A stretch of 64,000 nucleotides of DNA from the NCBI RefSeq assembly GCF_012328925.1, contig NZ_JAAXLS010000016.1:1-64000 (forward strand), read 5' to 3'. A program made the translations under genes and the position numbers. Positions 25,895 to 33,453 of this stretch are shown one piece after another. The DNA comes from Amycolatopsis acididurans. Lineage in GTDB: Bacteria; Actinomycetota; Actinomycetes; Mycobacteriales; Pseudonocardiaceae. Every line of letters begins with the position of its first letter. Position 1 is the first letter of the stretch. The notes beneath the pieces are model-generated. The model saw only the letters and a list, made by a program, of their open reading frames with translations. It was not told where the DNA came from and did no database searches.

Positions 25895-26439
25895 GGCTCA
25901 CGCACCACCCGGAAGCCGATGCCGGGTGACCGAAGTTCAGCGGGTGCCGAGTTGAGGAACGTGCACCGCGCGTACAACGGAGGAGACGCGTAGGAACCGC
26001 CGCGGATCACGAAACCGTCTCCCATGGTGGGGCTGGCGGTCCACTCCCAGACATTCCCTGCCACGTCGAGCATCCCGTGCGGCGTGGCTCCCTCCGGATG
26101 TGCCGCGACGTCGGTCGTGTTCTCGTAGCCGGAGTTCCGGAGGTTCGCCAATTCGGGACTCCAGGGCGTGCTTCCCCATGGCCATACTCGTCGTTCAGCT
26201 CCGGAGGCCATCCACTCCCACTCCACCGAACGGGGCAGCCTTCCTCCGAGTCGGCGAGCCATATGGCCGGCGGTGGGATGGTCAACACAGGTGGTCGGAT
26301 GGTGTACGCGAGAGCCACCGTCTAGGTGTGCCTGCGTGATCGGCGTCCGACTCCACAACAGCGTGGGCACGGCGATCGGCCGTGCCTCGTCACCGAACAG
26401 GCATGTGCCACCCGGGATCTCGATCCAGTCGATGTTCAT
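25891..26439 (-). CDS. Short FGE/SUMF1-family (C-type-lectin-fold) protein
   Basis: The product is 182 aa from ATG 26439; ATG 26451 is an alternative that overlaps the reverse-transcriptase stop. It shows the FGE-sulfatase core: WIEIPGGTCLFGDE, LGGRLPRSVEWEWMA, HGMLDVAGNVWEWTA, VIRGGSYASP and GIGFRVVREP. It is shorter than catalytic FGEs (about 300 aa). The region normally carrying RCAxR reads ARCTFLNS with a single Cys, so formylglycine formation is doubtful. The same fold is the usual variable protein of diversity-generating retroelements, notable because an RT lies directly upstream. Confidence 0.78.
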   Translation of the reverse strand: MNIDWIEIPGGTCLFGDEARPIAVPTLLWSRTPITQAHLDGGSRVHHPTTCVDHPTAGHMARRLGGRLPRSVEWEWMASGAERRVWPWGSTPWSPELANLRNSGYENTTDVAAHPEGATPHGMLDVAGNVWEWTASPTMGDGFVIRGGSYASPPLYARCTFLNSAPAELRSPGIGFRVVREP

Positions 26440-26443
26440 CGCG

Positions 26444-27428
26444 TTACCCATCGATGAGGAAGAGGTCTTCGGCATTGGCATTGCGTCGTAGCCGGCTCTT
26501 GTCCGCGTTGGGCTCCAGCCGCACAGCGGCCATGGCGTCACTGATGCACCAGAACGCTTCCTCTGCGCCCGCCAACGTCTCGGCGAAAGCGCAGTAGTTG
26601 TCAGCGAAACGCACTACACGAAGACCAGGCAGCTTCTTGTCTACTTGCGACAGACGGAGGTTGATCAGCAGTGGTGCCAGCCCTGAGCCTGGAACCACGG
26701 GACTGGGCAATCCTGCGAGAACAGTCCGGAGTAGACGAAGGAAAGAGCCGTCATGGACGTACTCGGCGAACCAGTCCACGGCCTCGTCGACACCGACACC
26801 TTCGGAAACCCTTGCTGCGTCGATATCGGCGACACATCGGTACCCGCCGGCCAATTGACCCGCCGCCTGGCGAAGCGCGGTGTTGCGGTTTCGGCGGGGC
26901 CGGTAGCCGGAGACCCAGTCAGCGAACGCCCCGCGCCTCCAAGATCGGCTCCACTGCGTTCCGCACTGCCCGGTGTACGAGGCGATCGAGCACCGTGGGG
27001 ATCGCGGTCGGCATGGACTTCCCGGAATAGGTGGGAATTGTTACCTCTCGAAGCGGGCCGGGGCGCCACCTGCCCGCAGCGATTTGGGCGGCGAGATCTG
27101 GGAGCCCTGCTGCGGCCCACTGACGAAGATCGCGCCACGTCATCCCATCGGCCCCAGGGCTCGAAGACCGCCGCCCGCACTGACGCAATGCCCGGCGGAG
27201 ATGTTTCTCGCTCAACAGCGGCATCAACGAGTGCGACCGCGGACCAGCAGGATCACCTGCTGGTGCCGCCTGCTCCCCATGCGCTACGCTCGGCCTCGCC
27301 TGAGTGGCAGGAACGATCCCACCACCCCGCGAGAATGATGCGCAGCCCAGCACACGCGCATCGGGACGGGAAAGACGGCCCCACTCAGGTCTTTCCGAAC
27401 GGTTTGGCTCTGCTTCGGTCATCATCAT
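26444..27428 (-). pseudogene. Reverse transcriptase gene with a G-run frameshift
   Basis: Two frames together encode one RT. The first part from ATG 27428 has LLSEKHLRRALRQCG, SPGADGMTWRDL, PTAIPTVLDRLVHRAV and VEPILEAR. The second has FADWVSGYRPRRNRN, CVADIDAARV, GSGLAPLLINL and RFADNYCAF. They join at a run of four G (C at 26929-26932 on the plus strand). Removing one base gives EAR-A-FADWVSGYRP and a 327-aa protein. The active site YxDD reads FADN, so the second Asp is lost. Either a recent mutation or a sequencing error explains the frameshift; FADN is independent of that. Confidence 0.8.
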
Positions 27429-28192
27429 TTGCACCCCACGGCATAGGTCGTAGGGTCGGTCACGCCTGCGTCATGGAACGCCTCTCGGCGCTCAGTGCAT
27501 GTGCCGCACATGCCGCAGTGCTCCGCGCCGCCGCGGTAGCACGACCAGGTCTGCTCGAACGGAACACCGAGCGCGGCACCAAGCCGAACGATGTCGGTCT
27601 TGGAGCTGGCCAGAAACGGCACCACCAGCTGGAAGTCGTTGGCAAGAAACCCTTCGTTCGCCAAGCGCGCAGTTCGGGCGAAGCTCGTTGTAAAGCTCTC
27701 CCGGCAGTCCGGATAGATCGGGTGATCACCAGCGTGAGCGCCGAAAGCGACCGCGTCAGCTTGCGTGACGACCGCCAGAGCCACCCCGATATCGAGCATG
27801 ATCGTGTTGCGGTTGGGAACCACGGTGGCCCGCATCGTCGTGTCGGTGTAATGACCATCCGGAACCTCTACATCGGAGTCGGTCAATGCTGATCCCTGGA
27901 GCACGCGCCCAAGCGCGGAGAGATCGACAACCTCGTGCCGTGTTCCCAAGGCATGTGCAGTCGCCGCCGCGAAGCGCAGTTCGACTCGATGACGCTGGCC
28001 GTAGTCGAAAGACAACAGGGTCAGCTGGGTTCCGCGAGCGTGGAGCCAATAGCAAAGCACGGTCGAATCAAGGCCGCCGGAGGCGATCACGACCGCATGG
28101 CGAGGATGGCGGTGAATTCCAGGTTTGCCCGGAGCTGCCACGCTCTCGATTTGTTGTGAGTGCGAGGAAGAAGTGTCAATTCTGGCGCTCAT
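27425..28192 (-). CDS. queC: 7-cyano-7-deazaguanine (preQ0) synthase QueC
   Basis: The product is 255 aa. The PP-loop is VVIASGGLDSTVL at about 34-46, then LSFDYGQRHRVEL. The zinc-binding C-terminus reads EQTWSCYRGGAEHCGMCGTCTER. It converts 7-carboxy-7-deazaguanine to preQ0 with ATP and ammonia. It is the first gene of the long coupled run, with GGAGA just before ATG, and overlaps the reverse-transcriptase start (ATGA). A strong hairpin lies 26 bp upstream. Confidence 0.94.
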   Translation of the reverse strand: MSARIDTSSSHSQQIESVAAPGKPGIHRHPRHAVVIASGGLDSTVLCYWLHARGTQLTLLSFDYGQRHRVELRFAAATAHALGTRHEVVDLSALGRVLQGSALTDSDVEVPDGHYTDTTMRATVVPNRNTIMLDIGVALAVVTQADAVAFGAHAGDHPIYPDCRESFTTSFARTARLANEGFLANDFQLVVPFLASSKTDIVRLGAALGVPFEQTWSCYRGGAEHCGMCGTCTERREAFHDAGVTDPTTYAVGCK

Positions 28193-28217
28193 TCTCCGGA
28201 TTCCTTGCTCGGTGGTG

Positions 28218-28263
28218 CGCGGTGGAGGTGAAGGCTGTCGGGGCGCGCTTCACCTCCACCGCG
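28218..28263 (-). terminator. 16-bp perfect hairpin in the queC leader (terminator or attenuator)
   Basis: CGCGGTGGAGGTGAAG (28218-28233) and its exact reverse complement (28248-28263) flank a 14-nt loop. It lies between the small gene at 28328 and queC, ending 26 bp before the queC start. No U-tract follows. It could terminate the upstream transcript or, as a leader structure, attenuate the operon. Confidence 0.65.
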
Positions 28264-28327
28264 GACTGTGGGTGCGCTGCAGCTACGAGGAGGACAGCGG
28301 GCGCGGCGGCGCGGTGGTTCAGGAGAC

Positions 28328-28600
28328 CTACGACGCCAAGTGGTCCTGCCGGGTGCGCGCTGCCGGTTCGGACGGCACTACGGCTGACCGGAGCGCCCGA
28401 CGGAGGCGGCCGACATCAAGCGGGCGCACGTAGACGGGGCCGTGCTCGGGAAACTCGACCCACACATTCCCGTTTGGGAGCGCGCGGACAGCGATGTACG
28501 CGCGTCGTCCACGTCCATCCTGGCATGGGACGAGGTCGTGCACGGCTGCGTTCTCGCTACGCGCGAGCGACCGGCAGCGGGTAGACAGCAGGCGTCTCAT
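28328..28600 (-). CDS. Small hypothetical protein, paralogue of the 37292 gene
   Basis: The product is 90 aa from ATG 28600, 9 nt after GGAGGAG; GTG 28606 is an alternative. The C-terminal half (GNVWVEFPEHGPVYVRPLDV then GRLRRALRSAV) resembles the product encoded at 37292-37591 (RLTFTPAEVGQLRSALRDA). It shows the pattern of a small beta domain followed by a helix. Proteins of this kind are scattered in actinomycete accessory regions beside XRE regulators. The function is unknown. It precedes queC by 135 bp and a hairpin. Confidence 0.6.
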   Translation of the reverse strand: MRRLLSTRCRSLARSENAAVHDLVPCQDGRGRRAYIAVRALPNGNVWVEFPEHGPVYVRPLDVGRLRRALRSAVVPSEPAARTRQDHLAS

Positions 28601-28845
28601 CAGCACCGGCTCCTCCCGATCGCTCTATGCGCGGAGGGCGGCGAGCTTCCGCCGCTCGGGCGGTGCGGGACGGCGCGCGGTGCGAGCCGACGGTCTACGC
28701 AACGGGATCGTGGTGCGTTTTCGCCCACGAATCGCTGAGGGAGCGTCACGATGTCTCCTCGTAAGCAGCGAGCCCCTTATTCACAGGTCGGAGCACCGCG
28801 TGATCACCGTGCGGTCACCATCCGTTTCGGTGGGGCGCTCAGTTG

Positions 28846-28945
28846 GCAGTCAACCGGCGAGGTGCACGATGAACCAGAGCAGAATCGCTGCACAGATGCT
28901 GCATGGTTGCTGCACGCGAAGTCGTGACCTGTGAAGATGCTGTCG
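28846..28945. promoter_or_regulatory. Regulatory block with three GCTGCA repeats at 11-bp spacing (copy 2)
   Basis: GCTGCA occurs at 28887, 28898 and 28909. The block aligns without gaps to 14841-14940, with the same offsets for GCAGTCAACCG, ACCAGAGCAGA, TGACCTG and GATGC. It sits upstream of the small gene and the queC operon (minus strand) and of the truncated XRE-TPR gene (plus strand), the same arrangement as copy 1. The region from 28607 to 28845 holds nothing else that I recognise. Confidence 0.7.
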
Positions 28946-28983
28946 AGATCAAACAGATTCGGTCGACCGCGAGGGGCGATCAC

Positions 28984-29052
28984 GTGCCAGGTAAGCGCCA
29001 TCGGCTCGCGCGTCAGTGTTATGCCATGGGCATGACCCAGGAACAGCTTGCC
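28984..29052 (+). pseudogene. 5' remnant of an XRE-TPR regulator gene
   Basis: GTG 28984 begins VPGKRHRLARQ followed by AMGMTQEQLA. This aligns with the start of the 30925 protein (MSGKRVRLARQRRAMGMTQEQLA). Similarity ends abruptly around 29052, just where the convergent cupin gene ends, so only the first ~23 codons survive. It is evidence that a full regulator once faced the queC operon here and was lost by recombination. Confidence 0.7.
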
Positions 29053-29054
29053 GT

Positions 29055-29639
29055 TCAGCGCTGGTGTGGGTTGAGCGCGCGGAGTTTGGCGGCGAAGTCT
29101 GGGTCTGGTCGCACAGGCTCGCGTTCGCCGGTCGCGAGGTCGAGGTAACCCCAGTCGCCCCTGGCGCCCTGCCCACAGACCATGAGGCTCACCGTACGGC
29201 CGGGATCATGGATCGCGGTCACCTCGTGGTAGACGGCCTTCGGAACATCGTTGACACAGCCGGCGGTGTGCTCGACGCCGCGTTCGCGGTGGATCGTGCC
29301 GTTCTCCGGGCTGTAGCGGTCCTCGTTGTAGCCACCGAGCAGGACGTGCGCGGTGAAGTGCCACGGGTGCGAGTGAGGTTGGGAGACTTCGCCACCGCGC
29401 AGGTCGGGCAGGTTCCAGATGTTCAACTTCAGGGTGCTGTCGCGCGTGTTCCGCAGGACCAGCTCCGCCTTGTAGGCGTCGCCGCAGTCGTTGGGCACCA
29501 GAGTCCAGTCGGGCGCGTGGGTGAACCGCTCCCACGTCAGCGGCGCAAGATCGGGAACGTCCGTCGCGAACCCTTCGGCTGCAGCCTCGAACATCGCCTC
29601 ATCGAGAGTGAGGTCGGGAGCGATCGTTGTCGTCTTCAT
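29055..29639 (-). CDS. Cupin-fold protein
   Basis: The product is 194 aa from ATG 29639. The centre carries metal-ligand-like histidines in QPHSHPWHFTAHVLLGGY, followed by a second strand set with HTAGCVNDVPKAVYHEVTAI, a cupin/dioxygenase-like layout. It is near WTLVPNDCGDAYKAEL and LKLNIWNLPDL. I cannot assign a reaction. It ends exactly at the junction with the truncated regulator, so it may have been brought in by the rearrangement. Confidence 0.65.
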   Translation of the reverse strand: MKTTTIAPDLTLDEAMFEAAAEGFATDVPDLAPLTWERFTHAPDWTLVPNDCGDAYKAELVLRNTRDSTLKLNIWNLPDLRGGEVSQPHSHPWHFTAHVLLGGYNEDRYSPENGTIHRERGVEHTAGCVNDVPKAVYHEVTAIHDPGRTVSLMVCGQGARGDWGYLDLATGEREPVRPDPDFAAKLRALNPHQR

Positions 29640-29818
29640 GCGTTCCAGACTGGCGCGGATCTCGCTACCAACCAACGGTTTCATGGTTTCCGTCCAAACA
29701 GGAAGGAGAAAACTGCCGGTGACCTGCGGCTCGTCGGCTCGATTTCATGCCCGTTCTGGTGACGCAACCCCTCGGCGGACGCCTCACGATCCGCCGGGTT
29801 CTCCAGGGGGCCTCAGTT

Positions 29819-29971
29819 TCAGGCGTCGATCTTGGCTGCGCGCTGCAGCTGGGCGAGCAGTTCACCCAACTCGCGGTGGGTGGCGATACTGGCTCCGGTG
29901 CGGGTCAGCGTGTCCGAGCTGCGCTGATCCTTCCGCGCTACAGTGCGCTGGTGAGCCTTTTTCGCCGTCAT
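29819..29971 (-). CDS. Possible 50-residue basic small protein
   Basis: The product is 50 aa from ATG 29971: it starts MTAKKAHQRTVARKDQRSSD and ends with a helix (GELLAQLQRAAKIDA). Composition is natural for a small soluble protein, with Lys/Arg at the front. No clear ribosome-binding site is present. It overlaps the 5' end of the plus-strand gene at 29951, so at most one of the two starts as drawn is right. No family recognised. Confidence 0.4.
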   Translation of the reverse strand: MTAKKAHQRTVARKDQRSSDTLTRTGASIATHRELGELLAQLQRAAKIDA

Positions 29972-30667
29972 CGCGAGTCGTCGAGCGTCGCCCTGGCCGA
30001 CGTGCTGCGCCTGGTCGCCGACGCGGAGCGCCCGCTGTCCGGGCCGGCTGCGGTCGCGCTTGCCGAACAGGTCCAGGAAGCAATCGGCGAAGCCAGCGGC
30101 GCGCGACGGGTGGACGACACGGTGCTCACGCTGATGATCCCCGTTGGTCAAGCCTGCGAGACGCTGAAGCTCGGCGGGTGGCGGCACGAGAGCGCGGAGC
30201 AGGCCCGCCCACAGGAATGCCGGCGCGCCGTGGAGCGGTTCGAGGGCGAGCTGGCCGCAGTCCGCGTCGCGCTGCTGGCCCACGATCCCGCAGCCGACGA
30301 TGATTCCCATCCGGCCGTGACCGCCCTGTACGTCGAGCTGGCCAGCCGCCGACGCGCGCTCCAACCGGACGCCGACGACCCGATCGCGGCCACCCGCGCG
30401 CTGGTCGCCCGCTGCCGCCAGTCGCCCGTCGAGACCGAACCGGCCGGGTTCGGCGCGCTGGTCACGCGCGTGACCGAGGCCGGGGACCGGCTGACGGCGG
30501 CGTGGCCGACCACGCCGGTCCGGCCGAGCTTGGACATGTACCTGACCTTCGCCGACGCCGTACAGGCATTCGAGTGCGTCGTCGAGCAGGTGCGCGGCGA
30601 GCTAGTCGCGCTCCACCCACGGCTGCATGCCTGGCCCGCGCGGCTCGCCGCGCCCGCCGACCGCTAA
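29951..30667 (+). CDS. Hypothetical helical protein
   Basis: The frame is open from 29747, with high third-position GC from about 29985. GTG 29951 (238 aa) or GTG 30002 are likelier starts than the far-upstream one. The product is alpha-helical (EQVQEAIGEASGARR, CRRAVERFEGELAAVRVALL, VVEQVRGELVALHPRL) without recognisable catalytic motifs. The 257 bp after it contain only a short HTH-like remnant near 30676-30745 (LAHLAEEYSVGRSTIH), reminiscent of resolvase C-termini. Confidence 0.5.
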   Translation: MSLFRRHRESSSVALADVLRLVADAERPLSGPAAVALAEQVQEAIGEASGARRVDDTVLTLMIPVGQACETLKLGGWRHESAEQARPQECRRAVERFEGELAAVRVALLAHDPAADDDSHPAVTALYVELASRRRALQPDADDPIAATRALVARCRQSPVETEPAGFGALVTRVTEAGDRLTAAWPTTPVRPSLDMYLTFADAVQAFECVVEQVRGELVALHPRLHAWPARLAAPADR

Positions 30668-30924
30668 CCAAAGGTGACCTGTCCCTGGCCCACCTCGCCG
30701 AGGAATACAGCGTCGGCCGCTCCACCATCCACATCTCAGCGCACCGGAACCGGTTGACCAGGAATAACGGCCCTGGTCGGCGGCTCATGACAGCGCCCCT
30801 ACCGGACCACCCATGGACCTGTACCGCCTTCTAGGCTCCGGATGGCCATGTCGTCGAGCAGTCCTTGAACTGCGAAAATTCGGCCAGGATCATGGAGCCA
30901 CACTGGTCGATTGGGGGCGCGTGC

Positions 30925-32100
30925 ATGTCCGGCAAGCGGGTGCGCCTCGCGCGGCAGCGCCGTGCGATGGGGATGACCCAAGAACAGCTCGCCGCCGCGA
31001 TCGGCGAAAGAACCGACCGGTCGACGATCTATCGGTGGGAGTCCGGAGAGATCACCCCTCCGCCGCGCAAGCAACCCCGGCTTGCCCGCGCACTCGGCGT
31101 CTCACCTACCGAGTTGATCGACCTCCTCACGCCGGAAGCCGGGCCGGACGAGCCACGGAGGAAGGGTCGCGTCGGACACGCCCTTCGTTCCCCGAGCAGC
31201 ACGGACTCGGCGACCGTGGAGGGCTTGTGGGAGGAAGTCCGCGGCCTGGACAAGCGGTATGACCGGTTGCCGTCGACATCCCTGCTGGCTGATACCGGCC
31301 AGGCCCTCGGCCAGATCGGATTCTTGGCCCGCAACGGCGGGGATGGAGCCCTGCAGCGCGACCTCTTCGCGGCCGAGGCTACTGCGGCGACGCTGATGGG
31401 GCAGCTTGTGTGGGACGCCTCCCAGCGGCGGGACCACCGGACAGCGCGGCAGTACTTCGATCAAGCGACGGCTGCGGCCCGCGAGATCGGCAGCCCGGCT
31501 TCTGAGGGGCATGCGCTGCTGCGTACGAGCTATCTTGCGCTCTACGGTGAGCGCGATCCCATCGAGGGGCTGCGACTGACGGAGCAGACTGCCGAGGTCA
31601 CGCGCTCGGCCAGCAACGTCCTGACTGGGCTGGCGCAGCTGCACTCGGCCGAGGCCCACGCCATGCTCGGCGACGCGCGGTGGTGCGAGTCAGCTCTGGC
31701 CGCCGCGGAGTGCAGTTTCAGTAACGTCCGGGCCACCGACGATGCCGCGCATCTGTACTCCGAGACCCAGTTCGACCGACTGGCCGGCTCCTGCTACCTG
31801 TTCTTGGGGGACTACCGCCGCGCCCAACGCATCCTCGACACAGCTGCCCAAGCCATGACTGCGCAGAGCAAATCCCGCGCGATCGTGCTCGGCAACCTCA
31901 GCCTCGCCTACGTGCACCAGCGTGACCTCGATGCGGCTGCAACGAGTCTGCACGACGCCATCGATGTCCTGGAGGCCACCCGGGGCGGTGGCGGCTTGAA
32001 CATCGTCTCCGATGCCGTACGTAAGCTCCGCCGTTGGCGTGGCGAGCCTGTCGTCCAGGACATCTACGATCGGGTGCTCTCCCTGATGACCACGGTGTGA
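30925..32100 (+). CDS. XRE-family regulator with TPR-like C-terminus (second copy)
   Basis: The product is 391 aa from ATG 30925. The start is supported by alignment with the remnant at 28984. The HTH is MGMTQEQLAAAIGERTDRSTIYRWESG (residues ~15-41). A helical repeat region follows (LLADTGQALGQIGFLARNG, ARQYFDQATAAAREIG, YRRAQRILDTAAQAM). It is followed 14 bp later by 5-formyl-THF cyclo-ligase and a kinase, a likely operon. It is the intact relative of the regulator beside queD. Confidence 0.82.
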   Translation: MSGKRVRLARQRRAMGMTQEQLAAAIGERTDRSTIYRWESGEITPPPRKQPRLARALGVSPTELIDLLTPEAGPDEPRRKGRVGHALRSPSSTDSATVEGLWEEVRGLDKRYDRLPSTSLLADTGQALGQIGFLARNGGDGALQRDLFAAEATAATLMGQLVWDASQRRDHRTARQYFDQATAAAREIGSPASEGHALLRTSYLALYGERDPIEGLRLTEQTAEVTRSASNVLTGLAQLHSAEAHAMLGDARWCESALAAAECSFSNVRATDDAAHLYSETQFDRLAGSCYLFLGDYRRAQRILDTAAQAMTAQSKSRAIVLGNLSLAYVHQRDLDAAATSLHDAIDVLEATRGGGGLNIVSDAVRKLRRWRGEPVVQDIYDRVLSLMTTV

Positions 32101-32114
32101 CGAGGAGCCGCACA

Positions 32115-32846
32115 GTGACCACGACCGATGTGGACGCGCGCAAGGACACCATCCGTCGGCAGGTGTGGAACCTGCTAGACCAGCAGGGTGTTGTGGCCGG
32201 AGACGGCAGTGCGCACGGGCGCATCCCGAACTTCATCGGAGCTGAGGCCGCCGCCGATCAACTCGCCGCACTGCCAACGTGGGAGGCCGCCAGCGTGATC
32301 AAGGCCGTGCCGGACAAAGCGCAGCTCCCAGCCCGCGCCCGTGCCTTGCGTGAGGGCAAGGTGGTCTACATGGCCGCGCCCAAACTCGCGCCACCGCAGC
32401 CGTTCTATCTGCTCGACCCCGCAAAGCTGTCCGTCCCCGCCGAGGACGCGGCCTCCAGTCGCACTGCGCCGTCGGTAGCACGCAACGTCGGCTTGGAGGA
32501 GCTGCGACCGGTCGACTTGATCGTATGCGGCAGCGTCGCCGTCAATCGCCATGGCGTGCGCCTCGGCAAGGGCGCCGGTTATTCGGACATCGAAGTCGCG
32601 CTGCTCGCACAGGCCGGCCTGATCGGTCCCGCCACAACCATCGTCACAACCGTGCACCCTCTCCAGGTGATCGACGAAGACATACCCGAAACGAGCCACG
32701 ACTTCAGCGTTGACTTGATCGTCACGACCGACGAGGTCATCACCTGCGCACCGCAGCGCCGTCCCAGCGGACTCGACTGGGAGGAGCTGAGTGCCGACCA
32801 GATAGCGGCAATGCCGGTCCTCCAGGCCCTGCAGAGCAACCGTTGA
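32115..32846 (+). CDS. 5-formyltetrahydrofolate cyclo-ligase
   Basis: The product is 243 aa from GTG 32115, 7 nt after GAGGAG. The MTHFS family motif GKGAGYSDIE (normally GRGxGYYD) at about 168-177 and LIVCGSVAVNRHGVRL just before it are clear. The enzyme makes 5,10-methenyl-THF from 5-formyl-THF with ATP. A Ser replaces the second Tyr of the motif, seen in divergent accessory copies. Its place after an XRE-TPR regulator suggests a specialised folate supply role. Confidence 0.82.
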   Translation: MTTTDVDARKDTIRRQVWNLLDQQGVVAGDGSAHGRIPNFIGAEAAADQLAALPTWEAASVIKAVPDKAQLPARARALREGKVVYMAAPKLAPPQPFYLLDPAKLSVPAEDAASSRTAPSVARNVGLEELRPVDLIVCGSVAVNRHGVRLGKGAGYSDIEVALLAQAGLIGPATTIVTTVHPLQVIDEDIPETSHDFSVDLIVTTDEVITCAPQRRPSGLDWEELSADQIAAMPVLQALQSNR

Positions 32847-32853
32847 GGATTCC

Positions 32854-33444
32854 GTGACCGACGAACATGAGTCGATGTCGCCGGTGAGCCCAGTGGGTAC
32901 CGAGGGCACTCGCCTGCTCGTACTCCGTGGCCCCTCGGGCTCGGGAAAGTCCTCGACTGCGCGTAGGCTACGCGCTCACCTTGGCCGCAGTGTGGCGCTG
33001 ATCGAACAGGATTACCTGCGCCGCATTGTGTTGAAGGAAAAGGATGTTCCCGATGGTCACAACATCGCGTTGATAGACCAGACGGTGCGGTTTGCGTTGG
33101 ACCGTGGATGGAACGTGATCCTTGAGGGCATTATGCATGCCGAGCGCTACACGGACATGCTTGACGGGTTGCGTCAAGATCATGCTGGGGACACCGCGTT
33201 CTATTACTTCGATGTGGCATGGGATGAGACGCTGCGCCGCCACCCAACACGGCCCCAGGCCGCTGATTTCGGCGTCGACGAGATGCGCGGATGGTATCGA
33301 GCGGCGGACCAGCTCGGTTTCGCTGAAGAGCGGATCATTCCCCAGGCGGCAACGCTGGATGGGACCGTTCGCCGCATTCTGAGCGAGGTATTCGGTGAAA
33401 CTACAGACAACCCAGAATCAGCTAGCGTCCGCAGCGCCCGCTGA
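32854..33444 (+). CDS. P-loop kinase-like protein
   Basis: The product is 196 aa from GTG 32854. Walker A is LRGPSGSGKSSTARRL at about 24-39, followed by SVALIEQDYLRR and a Walker B-like NVILEGIMH. The C-terminal region has a LID-like segment (WDETLRRHPTRPQA). It resembles the AAA_33/zeta-like or shikimate-kinase-type small-molecule kinases found with actinomycete XRE genes. Substrate unknown. It lies 7 bp after the cyclo-ligase. Confidence 0.75.
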   Translation: MTDEHESMSPVSPVGTEGTRLLVLRGPSGSGKSSTARRLRAHLGRSVALIEQDYLRRIVLKEKDVPDGHNIALIDQTVRFALDRGWNVILEGIMHAERYTDMLDGLRQDHAGDTAFYYFDVAWDETLRRHPTRPQAADFGVDEMRGWYRAADQLGFAEERIIPQAATLDGTVRRILSEVFGETTDNPESASVRSAR

Positions 33445-33453
33445 TTCAGCGTC

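Noticed and set aside
25891..27428. Complete diversity-generating retroelement
   Set aside because: No template repeat resembling the FGE 3' end was found by eye, the RT has FADN and no DGR-type SQ motif, so only the similarity in arrangement is reported.
28903..29148. Plus-strand 81-residue ORF as a complete regulator
   Set aside because: Only its first part is homologous to XRE-TPR; after 29052 the frame runs antisense through the cupin gene.
30676..30745. HTH-like segment LAEEYSVGRSTIH as a resolvase gene
   Set aside because: Only about 20 residues resemble the HTH; no catalytic domain and no start, so it is at best a remnant.
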